64,000 nt of DNA from Latrodectus hesperus (lineage: Eukaryota; Arthropoda; Arachnida; Araneae; Theridiidae), in the NCBI GenBank assembly GCA_037975125.1, contig CM075857.1:42545172-42609171 (forward strand), written 5' to 3'. Of this stretch, positions 43,001-57,359 are shown piece after piece (within the stretch, counting starts at the first letter, position 1; each line of letters starts with the position of its first letter). The notes beneath the pieces were generated by a model that was not told the DNA's origin, ran no database searches, and worked only from the letters and a program-made list of their open reading frames with translations. A program made the position numbers and the translations under genes.

Positions 43001-46000
43001 CTAACCTAAGCCTAATGGAATTTGCCTTCCATCAAAGATATTAGAGACAACATTGATTGACCTTATGATCTGTATAATGTGTGTAAGAATATTTCTCAGA
43101 CAATGAGAAATGCCCTAACAATGCATATATTGATTAAACCAATCAGATTCCGATATCGTCGAAAATATTGCTTACCTTATTTTAAAAATACTAATCAATT
43201 TCTTATGTGCTTTAATCTGAAAAAAATATATTTTGCAATCTATAAAAAAATGTGTCAGTGAATCACTTTATTAGTCAATTTTAGTTTCCAACAAAACCGA
43301 TGTCGGCTGAATCTGGTTCATTAAAAAAATTATTTTTTTTATTTATTTATTTATTTATTTATTTTTTTTGGAAAATAACGAAATTTCTACTTTATAGAAA
43401 AATAAACATTTTTTTAATATGTGTCTTAAATTATAATACATAATATTGTTGGCTTAAACATACAATTTATACACTAAAATAACGTGATTTCTGGCTCAAT
43501 GAAACCTTGTTTCTGACCACATAAGAATTGATTTTGGTATAATTTATCATAAAATTTACATTATCTACACTTCAATATCAATTATTTATAGAAAAATTTC
43601 TAAATTATTATAAATATATAAATTATTTAAAAATTTCCTAATCAGGTAAATATTTTAAATGACTGATAATATTTCTCTTTATTTATCTCTAAATATATAA
43701 CAGAATTTAATAAATAATTTAATATTGGAATTCCAATGATAAATATTTTAATTACTAGCATTAAGAAAATTATGGGTATATTTTTCGACTTACTTATATT
43801 TATTTTAAAAAAAAATTAAATTGATACATAAATAATTTTTCACGAGAATTGAATTTTTAAAATGTTTGTAAAGAAATCGCCAAGTTTTTAATTATATAAT
43901 CAAAATAAATTTTGTTCTAATATTATCTGATAACATAATAAAAAATATAAACTTCCACTTGTATATAGTACGCTGTAATATTACTTAAAGCATATAATTT
44001 TACCTTTCTTTCTAAAAAAGATTTTTTATATTATTTTACAAATATCACAAAGTAATAATTAAGACAATCTGATAAAGAAAGTAATTTGAAAAAAGGAAAC
44101 ATACAATTTTAAATTAAGTTTTATTTTTAAAATTCCTGTTTATAAGAGTCTCGCGTATATAATTTCAGCATCAGAATTTTAAATTCAATCAGTAGATGAC
44201 AACTTGTTAAAAAAAAGTTTTTTGATGACAAAGAAAATATATGTGAGAAACTAGATGCAAATTATCACAGTAGCACGACAGCTTCCATCTATCGACTATG
44301 TAGCAACTGCAAATTATAAGTATAAAAATACGCATTGGTATTTAAAATGAATATCCATAGAATCCATCAAATACCTCTCACATTATAAAGCATTATTTTG
44401 TAAATGGTATTCATAAGCATCGATGGTAATTAAAGCAATTCTTGAACGATACCAATTCCTTTAAGTCGGTACTGTAGAGTTTGTGTGTGTGTGGTTCCAT
44501 TCTTAGAGGGTGGGGAATATGTTACCTCTCATAGAATATGGCGCCTCTCACATTTAACGCCAAAATCGAAATTCTCAATCCTTTATCTGGACATGCTTCC
44601 CACCCCGACAATTTAAGCCGTCAAGAAGCCTATTGTGAGGTGATAAATAGAGTTCGGTTGGACCACGTCTCCAAAATATTTCAGCCACAGAAAGAAAGAT
44701 GAGAATGTATATAATCGCTTAAGCTGCCTTAGTGTCGGGAGGGTTAAGGCCAAACCACCAATTGAGAATGGAATACCCCCTGAAGAAGTCCTTCTATCAC
44801 TCCCCAAGAGGGACAGTGTCCATTTTACTTCGTGCGAAACTGTGAAATCCGTTCTCTTGTCAACGCCCTCTTCTTTCTTGTATCTCTCCGATCCCTCACT
44901 CCCCATGTGTGATTAAAGGAGCTGTAGGCGGGAATGGGACAATTAACTTGTCATAAAGATTTTAACAAGTACCCAGATAACGTGGGAAAGCTTCATAAAA
45001 GTCGACATCCTATTGTAGGACAGCAAAGAAAATTCTAGAATATAGACAGTCGCCAAGAAGAGGATAGCAGTGACTATCACACTGGTACTTTCTAGTGGTT
45101 GAAGAACAGGGTTCAAGGAATGATCTAGTCACCGTCATGTGAAATCATTCGATGAATTTTATACCAGTTCATCATTAATAACTAATATGAGCAAACAAAT
45201 ACAAAAATATCATTGAATTTATCAATTCAAAGACATACAGCTAACGATTTAAAGTAATTATTCTTGGGATGTTTTTGCTACTTGATTATTAATAAAATCC
45301 ACCTAAATTTGGGTACCACCAGCTACATCAAATCTAGTGTAACTGAGGAATAAAAAATAACTACGATTACTACCAAAATGATAATAGATCTTTTAAAATA
45401 AAGCAAGAAAAAGCTAAATAAAAAGCAATCAATAATATAATGTACGTATGTGAACTAATAAACAACATCATAATTATTTATTGACCCACAATGAAAACAA
45501 TTGTACTTATTTTTCAAATTTTAATTTTATTAAAAAAGCTACTGTTAAAAAAATTAATTACTTATTGAATATATGAATAGATTTTAAAAATATGTATCCA
45601 AAGTATTACCAATTGCTAAAAATTTAATCAATAGAGCTAAAAAACATTATTTTTCTGCAAAACAGAATTCGTTTGAATTTAGAACAAAATAATTAACAAT
45701 TCAAATAATTAATTAATATTGACGATATCGGGAATATTAAATAAGGACAAAATTTATTCTTTATTAATTTATAAAATTTATTCTTATAATTTTACTTTTT
45801 AAATTTTGAAAAAAAATAGGGAGAATAATGAATTTCAAAAAAGTTCCGTCTGATATAAAAAATAATGGTTTACAAAATAATATAAATCAGCAGTAGTTAT
45901 CTTGTAATAGTGTGCTGTATATACAACCCAATTTGTGATTTAATTTGGCTTACGTAAACCAGATGTTTATTTTTAAAAAATGTTGGAGCACAATAACTAT

Positions 46001-46049
46001 GACATTGTACTCAAAAAATAAAATTATTATAGTATGAATATTTTATCTC

Positions 46050-46052
<3 letters not shown>
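43001..46052. other. Noncoding; (TTTA)n and a balanced patch at 44490-45130
   Basis: A (TTTA)n run sits at about 43337-43363. The patch at 44490-45130 contains a GT run (near 44480) and a 97-codon minus-strand ORF (44613-44906) with no recognisable family. No gene is supported. Confidence 0.45.
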
Positions 46053-46133
<81 letters not shown>

Positions 46134-46153
46134 CATATATATATATATATATA
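46053..46153. repeat. (TA)n microsatellite with CATACATA interruption
   Basis: About 50 TA units, interrupted near 46130 by ACATACAT. Confidence 0.97.
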
Positions 46154-48640
46154 CACTGTGGATTAAAAATTAAAATGGTTACGCAAGAGAATGGGAAAAT
46201 TATTTACTTCTGTACGAAAGATTGCAAATAAAGTTGTTTCCTTGAGAAGATAAATTAGCTGCAATGAAACATTAAACTTCATAAAACTGCTTAAATAAAT
46301 TATTCAAGAAACCTAATTTAATCCATGATGAATTACAATATATTTACTAGCTGAAATGAAGTCAAATACAAATATTTCATTTTAATATAGCTTTTGATGA
46401 TGCCATCAGTATATTTTTATAAAATACTTGTGTCAATTTAATGAAAGAAAGAAATATCCATAAGTAAAGGCTTAACTAAGGCTGGATATTTCTGATGAAA
46501 CACAATTGGAGTATAAATATCTAATTCAACAGTTTTAGGACTCTGATTGACTCAAAAAGAAAAGAAATAATTGTTCTTTGAGGAAACATGAGAATTTGCG
46601 TTGCCTTTTGTTATTTAGCACCCGAAGTAAATAAAAATGGTTATTTTGAGTTTAATTAATAAAATTACATGTAACGAAATAAAATTTATTTGGGGAACAG
46701 TTATTCAACTATTTATATTTCCTATTAACAATTCCAAAACAATATAGCTGAATGTTGATGAAAGGAATATTGATCTATAGTTATTTTGTTCATTGTTGAT
46801 GGAATTTCTTACAAGAAATTCTTAGCTATGATTCTTAATTATAAATCACATGATAAATACAATGATCAAAACTAAAAAGATATAACATTTTATCCTGGTT
46901 TCTCGATATTTCTGAATAGTTAAGACCAATAATTTTGATATTTAGTCCACTCTGCCTATACCTTCGCGAGAAATAAGTTTACTTTTGTGAAAGTTTAAGT
47001 ATCCACAAAATGCGCGATCGAGAAATTTTCAGAACTCTTTCATTAAAACACGGGAAATACTGTTTACTTTCGATAAAATGACTGAATGTGGATATCAAAC
47101 CTTATTCTTATTTGTTTTTCTACACGCGTGCAAGAAATCATTACACTTTTCTTGTTTATATTAACTCCTGGTCAAAAATATGCATCTTTATCAATATAAT
47201 AGTTTTTTCTACTATAAAACTAATTGTGTCTCGATAATTTATGTATGTGGCATAGAACTAATAATTAGTCGTTTAAATTTGGTACTTCCATTTGTTGTTA
47301 AATGAAATTCACTGTTGATACAGAATTTAGGAAACATTAACAATTAAATAAGCTGAATTATAAGGAAAGAAAACTGCAATTCATTCTTCTACTATCAAAG
47401 TAAAAACTAGTAAAGAAAAATGGGTACATTTTTACGTGTCCTTTTCTATTACATCTTAATTAAACGAAAAGTTTTAGCTTCAATCTATGTATGTGTGAAA
47501 CCTTTTTATGGAATTACTTTATTGCAAAAAAACTTAGTTTCATAAAATAAATTATGTAGTATCAAATAAAATATTTCCGTTATTAAATTCTTGCTAAATA
47601 TAAAGTTCTTTAAAAATTATTATTTTTTGAAATTTTGTTATATAAATTAAATTTTATATTTCTTTATATAATATATTAAAAATGTGAAAAACTGTATTAA
47701 TTCATAAATATGAGGCGATTTTTATATAGGAATCATTGTCGATCAGAATTAATCGAACTTATTCCTCCATTGCCCTCAGCAATCACTTTGCTCCTCTTCA
47801 AAATGCCTAAAAAAATAATGAAGTACATAAATAAAAACGACGATAATCATCATCCGCACACGTTCTAAAATCCCGCTTTTCCCCCCTTTTCCTAATCCCC
47901 TCCATCACAGAACATCCCCATGCAACACCTGCGTCATTTCAGCGACGCGTGCTTGGCGAGATTTCTCTTGGCGAGCGTCTCTGTCTGCCAATCCCCCGAT
48001 TTCCGAAAAGCAGCGGGAAGATCCAACTCTCATCCCATACTCATCCAGGGATTCCAAACGAGATCAGACGAAAACTGACAGGAGAAGGGATGGGATGGTA
48101 AGGTTTCCGCTCCTGAAACTTACGCGCTTGTGCTGATACCTAGAGTGCTGCAATAAAAAATAGTGTGCTCATATATACCTCACATTCTCTCATTCGTATT
48201 CTTTGGATTATAAACAGCACCATGTGGATCTTGCATTACAGGAAGATTTTTATCTTAGGTAACTTATTTTTATATAAAAATTTCTTTTATTTTGAATTTC
48301 TTATACTAAAATATAAAACAAACGATTGTGGTGATATTTTATATAATTTTATTTAATAAGATGGGAATTAATAATTGAAAATAGTGAATGATTAATTTAC
48401 GCTAAGCGAATTTTTTAACAATTAAAACTTGTTTTTTTATTTCTTTTGTATCCAAAAATATTTTCAACACACTTTTTAAAAAATTTTTTTTCCTTTTTTA
48501 TTATTTCATTATCAACATTTGTGTTCTTTTTTTAAATTAAGTAATATTTTCAAACATAGCTGAATAAATTGCAATAATACTTAATATATTTCAGTTTAAA
48601 ATTTTATTAATTAGTTCTCACACACACATTTTTTTTTACT
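46154..48640. other. Noncoding; GC-richer patch at 47840-48130
   Basis: The patch has poly-C runs, CpGs and two TTGGCGAG motifs (47953 and 47969). No coding frame is recognised. The rest is AT-rich. Confidence 0.45.
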
Positions 48641-48775
48641 GATTACTTGTTTTGAATTTATTTAACATTTTAGTTTTTAAAAATTACGATTGCTTGTTTT
48701 AAATTGATTTGAACTTTTAGTTGTCAAAAATTGCGATTACTTTGTTTTACTTTATCTGAATTCTCAAATATTGAG
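48641..48775. repeat. Three diverged copies of a ~47-bp tandem repeat
   Basis: GATTACTTGTTTTGAA (48641), GATTGCTTGTTTTAAA (48688) and GATTACTTTGTTTTAC (48735) are 47 bp apart. The intervening sequence matches as an ACATTTTAGTTTTTAAAAAT-like segment in each unit. Confidence 0.65.
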
Positions 48776-51700
48776 GGCAATTTACATTCATTTGGTAGAA
48801 TTTAAATATTTCTAGATAGGGAAAACAATTTTTTGATAATTTATTTTCTTATTGATTTTGTCAATTAAAGGTATTTTTAAAGTCTTACAGATTCGTTTAC
48901 ATATATTGCACACATACACATTAATGGAATATTTTTTAAATTCATTTCTAACCCCCGAAATAATTTTCAAAGAATTAAACAAAAACAAAAAAAGCTAGAA
49001 TGATTCTTAAAATAAATTTAAATAACTCGAAATATTTTTCATCGATTGCTCATTTTACATTTTTTACTTATATATTTTATAATATATGTTTCAAATATTG
49101 TTTTGAATCCAAATATTTCGCCTGTTACATATTGCATAACAACTATTTATATGCATAATTTTTTTATAGATTATAAAATTTATAATGAAAATATTGTTTT
49201 CGAAATCGAATCATTTTAAAAAATTGCTTTGGCCAACGCAATTAGTGTTTATAAATTAAAAGCACAATTAGGATGAGATTTTATTGATTGAAACTTGAAA
49301 GTGTATTTTCAGCGACACTCTTAATATCCAATTTAATTAAAATATTTCTTCATATATTTTGAAAGTTACTTATTAATATAAAAAAATGCTTTAAATATTT
49401 GTTATTATTTAATTTTGTCTATGGGAGATAAGGTGGCACTCTTACTCATTTAAATGGTAAAATATCCTTATTAAATGCTTCAATATTGCTTAGTCTGCAT
49501 TTGAGAATTGAAAAACTAGATTTCTCAAGTGTTATTTTTATTCTTGGAAATAATTTTTCAATATTAATTTTTCTAATAATTTAATTTAATCTGGTATTTT
49601 TTAATCACCAAAGCATTGTGACTTTCCTTTCATCCTTTGAATAAATTTTTAAATGCTTCCAATTTTATTTTTTAATGTACTTCAGTTTTTGAACAAATAT
49701 TCAAGGAAACGAGTTGTATTATAACGCAGCCATTATTGCAGCCAGAAATTTTCCTCGTTTTTTACACAACAGATCAATCTATTTTATCACAAAATTTTGT
49801 TCCATTTTATCGAAAACATTACGCATATTCAATACTTATTTCATTGCCATGAGATCATAAATTTGATAGTAAATTTAGTCTTTTAACGATTATATTACTT
49901 GTGTAAAAAGTTGTACTGTATGTATATAATTGTACATTTCCGAATTTTGGAAAAAACCTTCATTAAAGTAATGATTTAATTTAATACTTGTTTTCTCCTT
50001 TAAAATTTTGTAATTTTTTTGATTAAGAATCATACAAAGAGATAATTAATTAAAGTAAAAATATTTAAGATATTTTCATCCAATTTCGATTATCTCATTT
50101 TTTTAATTTATTCTCGTTGAATAAAATTATTCATCACAGTTTGTAGATATAATTTTGATTTCTGTAATAAAACTAATTTCATTTAAAATATCACTTTAAC
50201 TTCACTTACACTTGTGAAATTATTCTTTAGTTTGTAAATATATAATTTTGATTTCTGCAATAAAATTTGCCGAATGATATATATAGTATAAGTAACAAAT
50301 GTAAACATAATAATTTTAAAAAAAACTGAAATGTAAGTAAAATAATTTTAAAATATTATTATTTTAAAGCTAAAAATTTTATTAAATTTTCTATTTTTTC
50401 ACAATTTTTCTTAATTTAAACACAATTAAAATTATTTTGCATTTTATTATATATGAATATTATGGTCATATCTCTTCCCAAAATTTTATGAAGAAATTCT
50501 TGAAATATGTCGATTTATTTTCAGTCATTTCGATAGATTTAATGATTTATTTCAACTATCCGAAATTAAATCTGAAACCTAAATTTAAAAGAACAAAGGA
50601 ATTTCAGGTAGAACAGGTGTCAGGAACGTTACCAAAGTGCTTAAAATAACTAGTAATTCGCTTTACTTGTGGAACATGGTTCCTATTCCAATTGAAGTCA
50701 TCAATTTTTATTTCTGAGGGAAGAAGATACGATCTTCAGTCAACTTCTTTGTCCACGAATCCCCGAGATGACTCTATTTGCAGTCTTCAGAGACAGAGGA
50801 GACAGTGCAGAAGATTTACCACTCCTCGCTTTCTCAACAACGCAGTTCTTAGCGAGGAAAGTTGCATTTTCAGGTGTTTTCACCTGTTTCTGACGCTTCA
50901 GGCTGATATCGCGAGGTCCCTCCTTTTGTTGACTTGAAACGACACCGCTTTTTCTATGACTTGAGGACGCATGCCGAGTCATCTGTGCCCAGTCAAAGAA
51001 TGGCTTGTTAAAAAATGGGCAGGTCCAATCGCAGAGTGATTTAGGATTTCGCCACCCAAGTTCTTGCTGAAAGTGTCGATAGTTGATAGCCTGATTTTAT
51101 GTTTTTTCTGTATTTGAGCAACATTCCATAAAATACAATCCATTTGTTCAAGCATTGATGAAAGTCGAATGTTCCCCTCTTTCATTACAGATATATAGTA
51201 AAAGTAACTATGCTTTCTTTCTATTTTAAGTTCATTTAATAAACTTCTTTTGAATATTCTTTTATTGCGTTTAGTTATGTGAAATAATGCATAATTTGAA
51301 GTTATCGAAAGAGATTTATATTTTTCTTTTATTAATTAAAATTTTGGAAAACTTATAGAAACGTTTTTTTTTATAAAATTAAAAAAGTACTACAATTTCG
51401 TTTTATAAAAACTGAACATAAAACTTATTAAATTCTTGAAATTTATGAATTTCGAATCGTGCAACTTTTTATATTAAAAAATAACATTAGAAAAATAAAG
51501 AAGAAAAATGAAAAGCTGTATATTTGAAATAAAATTTGCATAATATTTGAGTAAAATGCAAAAAAAAAAAAAAAAAAAATTGCGAATTAGCTTTCGAAAA
51601 TATTGTTTCCTTATGGCAAAAATTCATATTGAAACTAAGAATAAAGATGAGCCTATAAATAAATTTAAAACCATTTGAATTAAATAAGAAAATTATTTCC

Positions 51701-52839
51701 AAAAGTGTTAAATTTAGAATATTTTTACTTAACAATATATTACAAAATCAAGAGAGTTGATAAATTAGTTTTGATTATTCTAGGAAAGCGTAAAATAAAT
51801 TTTTTTCAGTCATTCAGTAAATTAGATCTATTTTAAAAATGTCTTCAAGTCGAATCACTTTAAACTGTAAGGAGACTTTAAATATGAAGACAGTTTCTTA
51901 ACATTTTTTTATGCATTTATAGTTTCATATGAATGCATAAATTGCCTATTTGGGAATTCCTAAAACTATATATATTTTTTGGGGGGGGAGGAGGGATTTC
52001 CAATTAAATTTTTAAAGGGTTTGCATTGCCTTATATTTTAAGCATAAATTGTGACAGATTTCTGAGACAATCGGTTATTGAATGAAAATATTCGAGGAAT
52101 GAAGCCGCTTGCCTGAGGTCATTGCAAATTATAGAGGCCTTCTTATAGATGTCTCTATTTCAGTAAAGTATTTTATTCATGAATAAATAATAGAGCAAGT
52201 ATTTTATGCCTATCTCTTCAGCGCTGTAGAGATTGTTGCGGAAATCCAAATGAAGTGGAAGAAGCCTAGAATAAATTATTCATCTGGATAATAAAAATAT
52301 TTGAAGTGTGTAAAGTCATCACTGCCCGAAGAGCTGATGTGATTTGATGTCAGAATATTGCGTGTGGTTCTTTTGACAACCTTTGACGAATCGGTCTTTT
52401 TCTACGAAATTGCGAAATGACCTCTGTGCATTGCGTGTAAAATGCTAACATAGACAAAAACCGTAAAGATATAAAAATGCCTGAAATTTCATTCTTTTTA
52501 CTCGAATATTTTTGCCTTTTCACTACATATTCTTTATTTGTAAACTTCGCACTATTAAGCTCATTAAGATACTATTGGCCTTACTAAAAATCATTGCTTA
52601 TTAAAATTTTATCTATTTACCAAACTGTATTAAAGCTTTTTAATTGAAAATAAAACGCTTTATTTAAAAAAACAAACATCTGTAAAATGCATTTAATTAT
52701 CCTTTTTAGTGCAGATTTAAATGTATGAAATGTTTTTGCTTCCTTTTCATAAATATATTTCTTTTTATATAATATGTTTGTAAGAAAACAATTAAAAAAC
52801 TCATTCATGCTGTTGGAATAATAATAATAATATAAATAT
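48776..52839. other. Noncoding; small duplications and one balanced patch
   Basis: A direct repeat (AGTTTGTAGATATAATTTTG and onward, ~37 bp) occurs at about 50139 and 50230. A 20-base poly-A lies at 51560-51579. A balanced patch at 50660-51080 has ORFs on both strands (50692-50937 + and 50740-50982 -) with no recognised family. Confidence 0.45.
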
Positions 52840-53590
52840 CTTCCTTAAAAAGTTTTCTTTCATTAAAAAGAAAGAGCGAAAAAAGATACTTTTAGAAGTA
52901 AATAGTGATTAGAATAAATTGCCAATTTCAAATTCTATAAAAATCAAAATTCGAAGTGCTTCCAGGTTGTGTTGCCAAGAGCACAAACGAATAAAAAAAA
53001 ATAGTCGCATTTTTTATTTAAATTATTTTTTTGTTGGAATAAGAATATCATTTGCTATTAAAACAGATATGCATATTTTCTTTTTCTTTCTGGCGTGCTT
53101 CATCGTATTCTTTTACAACATACTGTGCAAAATATTTGCTCAAGAAACACTTAAATGACGCAGTCGATTAGTTGGAGTAATGAAATAAATTTCTTCTTTT
53201 AAATATATTTTCTTTCATTAAAAAATGAGGAGGGTAAAAGTAATTTTGAAGTAAATAGTACCTAGAATAAATTGCCAATCTCAAATTCCATAAATATCAA
53301 AATTCAGAGTTTCAATCTGTGTGGTCAATAAAATCAAAATAAATCGGAAGAAAAAAAAAGAATTCTTCTTTTTTATGCACCAAATTTCTTTGCTGAAGAT
53401 GGGAGTACAGACACAGTCAGTAACTAAAACAGATAATCTAACAGAAGGATTACAAATCGTGGGAAATCAATCTCAATTCTCGATCTGCAAACATATCAGC
53501 GGTTGGATAAAAGGAAAGAAAAAAAAAGTCGATCGACATTTTACATTTCGTTGATTGCTAAACACTTATTTGACGACTTTGGTGGGCAAG
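52840..53590. repeat. Diverged local duplication, two copies ~353-410 bp apart
   Basis: Copy 1 (about 52840-53165) and copy 2 (about 53190-53580) share TTTTCTTTCATTAAAAA, GAAGTAAATAGT, AGAATAAATTGCCAAT, TCAAATTC.ATAAA.ATCAAA and, at the far end, AAACACTTA..TGACG. The offset is 353 bp at the start and about 410 bp at the end, because copy 2 has gained sequence. Neither copy encodes anything recognisable. Confidence 0.7.
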
Positions 53591-55741
53591 CGAGTGACTG
53601 CGCACGTGTTCATCTTACCTACTATTAAGAGAAACAGAAAACGTCGCAATTTGTTCCTTTAATTTTACTTTGCGTTATTTAAAAAAAATGTTGCAGTGAA
53701 GTCCCTTTTTGGATTATACACACTTTTTTTCATTATCACAAAATTAATAAAACTAATGTCTTTTTTAGTGTATATAACTCCCAATTTACGAATTCACATA
53801 AATAAATAAATAACTTATATGGGAATAGTTTTTTTTATTAATTTCTTAGTTTTTAAATTTTATTTATTATTATTTTTTTTTCGAATTTACATTTAGCATA
53901 TTTTTTACATTTCTCTCAAAAAATACCAAAGAAATCTAAAAGAAAACACATTTTACCTTTTATAAATATTTAATTTAAATTACAAACATTTTAGTATTTG
54001 TTTATTTTTTATTTATTTTAGTTGACTTTTTAGTTATTTTTTGAACGAGAACTACTTCATTTTCTTAAAATAATCGATATTTCTATTGTGAAACAAAGAG
54101 AATAGTACTTTGTGTAAATGCATAGTAGTTCTGAAATAACTTTTAGTATTTTTTAAACTTCTTACATTTTATGCGTTAAAATTGAAGATAACATAGATAT
54201 TCTTCAGCTTTTAATATAGTAATACTTTTCTTTCATTATAAATATAATCAGTTTGAAATATTAATTACTGAAATGAAATAGGAGATAGTGCAAAGTTCAC
54301 AATGACATGTGCACTTTTTTCAGCCAATTAAGGCATTATCGACAGTGGTTGTCATTTCTACGATCGTCACATGTGACGTTGCCCTCCCCCCTGCTTACAG
54401 CCGAATCACAGTGAAAATATGTAAGGGAGGGGTCCAACGGATATCCGTCACTAGTCTGGCGCAATTCCGAAACCCAACTTCCGCCCACAACCTGCACTCC
54501 CCCACATCACCCACCTATGCAAACCCCTGCTCCCCATAAACCCCTGCTGCAGCCATAAGATGCTTTTGTAGAATCTGAAAATTGACTTAAATGAATCCAA
54601 ATTAAACGCTGAATTTTAATTCCGAAAAATTGCAAATATAAATTCAATAGAAGAAAAACTTGTAGCCATGAAATAAAATTTACATCGTTTTTTGTGTCTT
54701 GATACCTGATAAAATTTAGTTCCATTGAAAAGAATAAGATCTAGTAACTAGAGGCATATCTCATAATTTGCAATGAAATCTTCGTTTAAATACCTAATGC
54801 AGTTTTGATTATGTGATACATTTTTAGAAAATTGGGGTTACTGTTTTATACTTCTTATTAATTGATTACGCGGAATTTTGATTTTATTTTTAATTGAAAG
54901 AATTAGGTATTTATGTGTATCCATTATTCGATTGTGGTTTTTATTAAATTTTATTAGGTGAGCACAATAGAAAATAAAAGTAATATTTTAATTCGAAACT
55001 CACATTTTCCACAATACAATAATATTTAATAAAGTTCATGGATCTATTGAAATGATGAAATTTATAATTGATTTCCCTCAATTTTTAAAATAATTACGAT
55101 TTTTTTGTTAATTATTACAAATATGTAAAACTGAAATTCGAAATATGAGACATAGATATAACGTTTCTGTGCCCTCGGCATTTTTTGATCTAAAAGTTTA
55201 ACAAAGGTGTCGGCAAGTCCAAACCCACGTTCGAACCTTGATCCCGGGCTGGGTCCCGATTCTGGGCCTTTGCCCTTAAATCAGTGGGATGGAATGCTTT
55301 TCTCCTTACCTTTGGATTGTCGCTTTATCATTTTGTATTTCCAGAAAAGAGAATATCACATCCTGCTTTTCGGAAGTACTTTTTATTAGCAAGTATCAAG
55401 AAGCGAGCGTTTTTTTTTAAAATTCAGTTTATCTATATAGTTGGTGAGCATCTTTTTATAACTTCCCTTTTATTTTCTAATAAAATTATATTTCACATTA
55501 CCTTCGATTGTGTTTTGTATGAAAATGTTGCTAAGCCGTGAGCCATATCCATGGTGACATATCCGTTGATATTGGTTGGTAATTTTTAAGCACGATGGGT
55601 TGATGAGATCGATACCCAAGTTGGAACTATTTCCTAAGCTTTTACACTACACCAATGAAAGATCAATAAGTCATGGTTATAAGCATGCATTGATTTCTTC
55701 AGTAGAACGATATGTTATGAATCTGTTGTTACAATAATATA
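53591..55741. other. Noncoding; balanced patches at 54300-54550 and 55190-55300
   Basis: The first patch holds CACATGTGACGTTGCC and a pyrimidine-rich run with CCCACC motifs. The second has GTTCGAACCTTGATCCCGGG. Around 55550-55640, GATGGGTTGATGAGATCGAT resembles a worn SINE B-box region. No genes are supported. Confidence 0.42.
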
Positions 55742-56050
55742 ACCTGCCGACCGATGGTTGAGTGGTTAGCGTTCCTGACTCCTGAGCTGTTGGTCCAGGG
55801 TTCGAATCCCGGTTCGGACATGGATGTTTCTTTCCTTCTCTGTGTTTCTCTGTCCTTTCTTCTGTGATGATGTATGAATGTGGCCCACCCTATAAACGGG
55901 TCTGTGGTGGTATGGCGCGGGTAACGCTACTCGCCTCCGTGATTTGGTTCTCAGGTGCCCGCTGGGTAACGACAAATGAGTGACAGTCTCTGGCCTTGTT
56001 GTGGCATAGGGTTCGTCACCCAAGTGGGCCCGCCGTTGGAAAAAAATAAG
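55742..56050 (+). mobile_element. tRNA-derived SINE, plus strand, with A-rich tail
   Basis: The head reads GACCGATGGTTGAGTGGTTA (A box, about 55752-55770) and CCAGGGTTCGAATCCCGGTT (B box, 55798-55811). The body includes CATGGATG, CCTATAAACGGG and GCGGGTAACGCTAC, and ends with GCCCGCCGTTGGAAAAAAAT. It is the best-preserved SINE in the window. The acceptor ends pair only partly, so it is not a tRNA gene. The 85-codon minus-strand ORF at 55766-56023 is its antisense shadow. Confidence 0.85.
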
Positions 56051-57283
56051 ATAACCCTTAACGTTGTGGTTTATAGAATTAGAGTTATGTTGCCTGCATC
56101 ACTAAATTTTCTTATTCCTAAACAATTTATTTAAAAGACATCTAATTAAAAATAACATTGGCAGTTTTATTATTTTGATAAAATCAAAATTATTTATTTA
56201 TAATTACGATTATGGAGACAATAAGAAAAGCAGCAGTTAGAAAAAAAGAAAGACTTGTTCTTCCATTAACTTAATGACTAACGACTTTCCATCACTCGTT
56301 CTTTTTTTATTTTTGATATCTGATCCGTACTCTACCTCCTTCCGCGAACAAAAATCACTCCGAATTATCTTCCCTGGACACGTGTATGAGTGCGGCCACG
56401 GTTATAGATAGCATTCGTCCATCGCACAGGTCGATAAGCACGGGGGAAGGTGACGGTATATGGAGTAGAAGAAAAACAGCAATGTGTCCTTTCTCCCCAC
56501 CATACTGTAGGGGGGAAAAATAAAATGAAATGAAACGGAGGAAATAGCCCCGCTCTAGAGATGATGTGCATGCGTGGGAGGAATTTTCATCGGACTCTCT
56601 TCGTGCTCTTCTGGGGGTATCGGTAGCGACGGAGGAATATTTGATGGGATTCAACTGCTCTTCCGTATCGCAATCTATTTCTCCTCCCGAACAAGTGGGG
56701 TGGATCTGGGGTGGGATTTTTTGCTCTGCCTTTGTTGGACTCCGAAATATTTCTATACATAAAAATTCGATTTAATGGAAATGGACAAATTTTTCGGCAT
56801 GCAGTATAATATCACGCAAAGTGGTTTTAAGGAAATGTTTTTTTTTTATTTTCTTGTAGTAACCTACTTTTACTTCGTATTACTTATTTTCTTTATATGA
56901 CAAAGTATTGATTGATACATTTATTGAGTAAAGCTTACTATTAAATGTAATAATTACTATCACCAAACAGCACTAAATGTATCAAAAAATTTTTCTATTA
57001 TTCATGATTCATAAGAATCATTTCTCTTGAAGACGCCCATTTATTTTAGCAAATCTTATATTACATTTTTCATTATTCATGATTATTCCACTTAATTAAC
57101 GTAAATTTGTAAAAAAAGGTATATTATAGGAGAGCGAATTTTTTTTACATTTAAATTATTAATCAAATTTCTTATTACTTAAATATCTCTAATTTTTAGA
57201 TTTATATTTGGTTAATAAAGATTATTTTTAGTATAGTTCTAGTAGAAAAAGTGAAAATAACATTATAAATATTTAATATAATT

Positions 57284-57286
<3 letters not shown>
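56051..57286. other. Noncoding; GC-richer patch at 56280-56740
   Basis: The patch contains CpGs and ORFs overlapping in both strands (56355-56654 -, 56365-56571 -, 56566-56775 + and 56574-56762 +), none recognised. This is the pattern of a low-stop island and not of a defined gene. Confidence 0.42.
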
Positions 57287-57349
<63 letters not shown>

Positions 57350-57359
57350 GTATATATAT
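57287..57359. repeat. (TA)n microsatellite
   Basis: About 35 TA units, ending ACATATGTATATATATT. Confidence 0.96.

Noticed and set aside
55745..55815. Possible functional tRNA gene
   Set aside because: A and B boxes are good, but the acceptor stem pairs only partly and the sequence continues into a SINE body with an A-rich tail.
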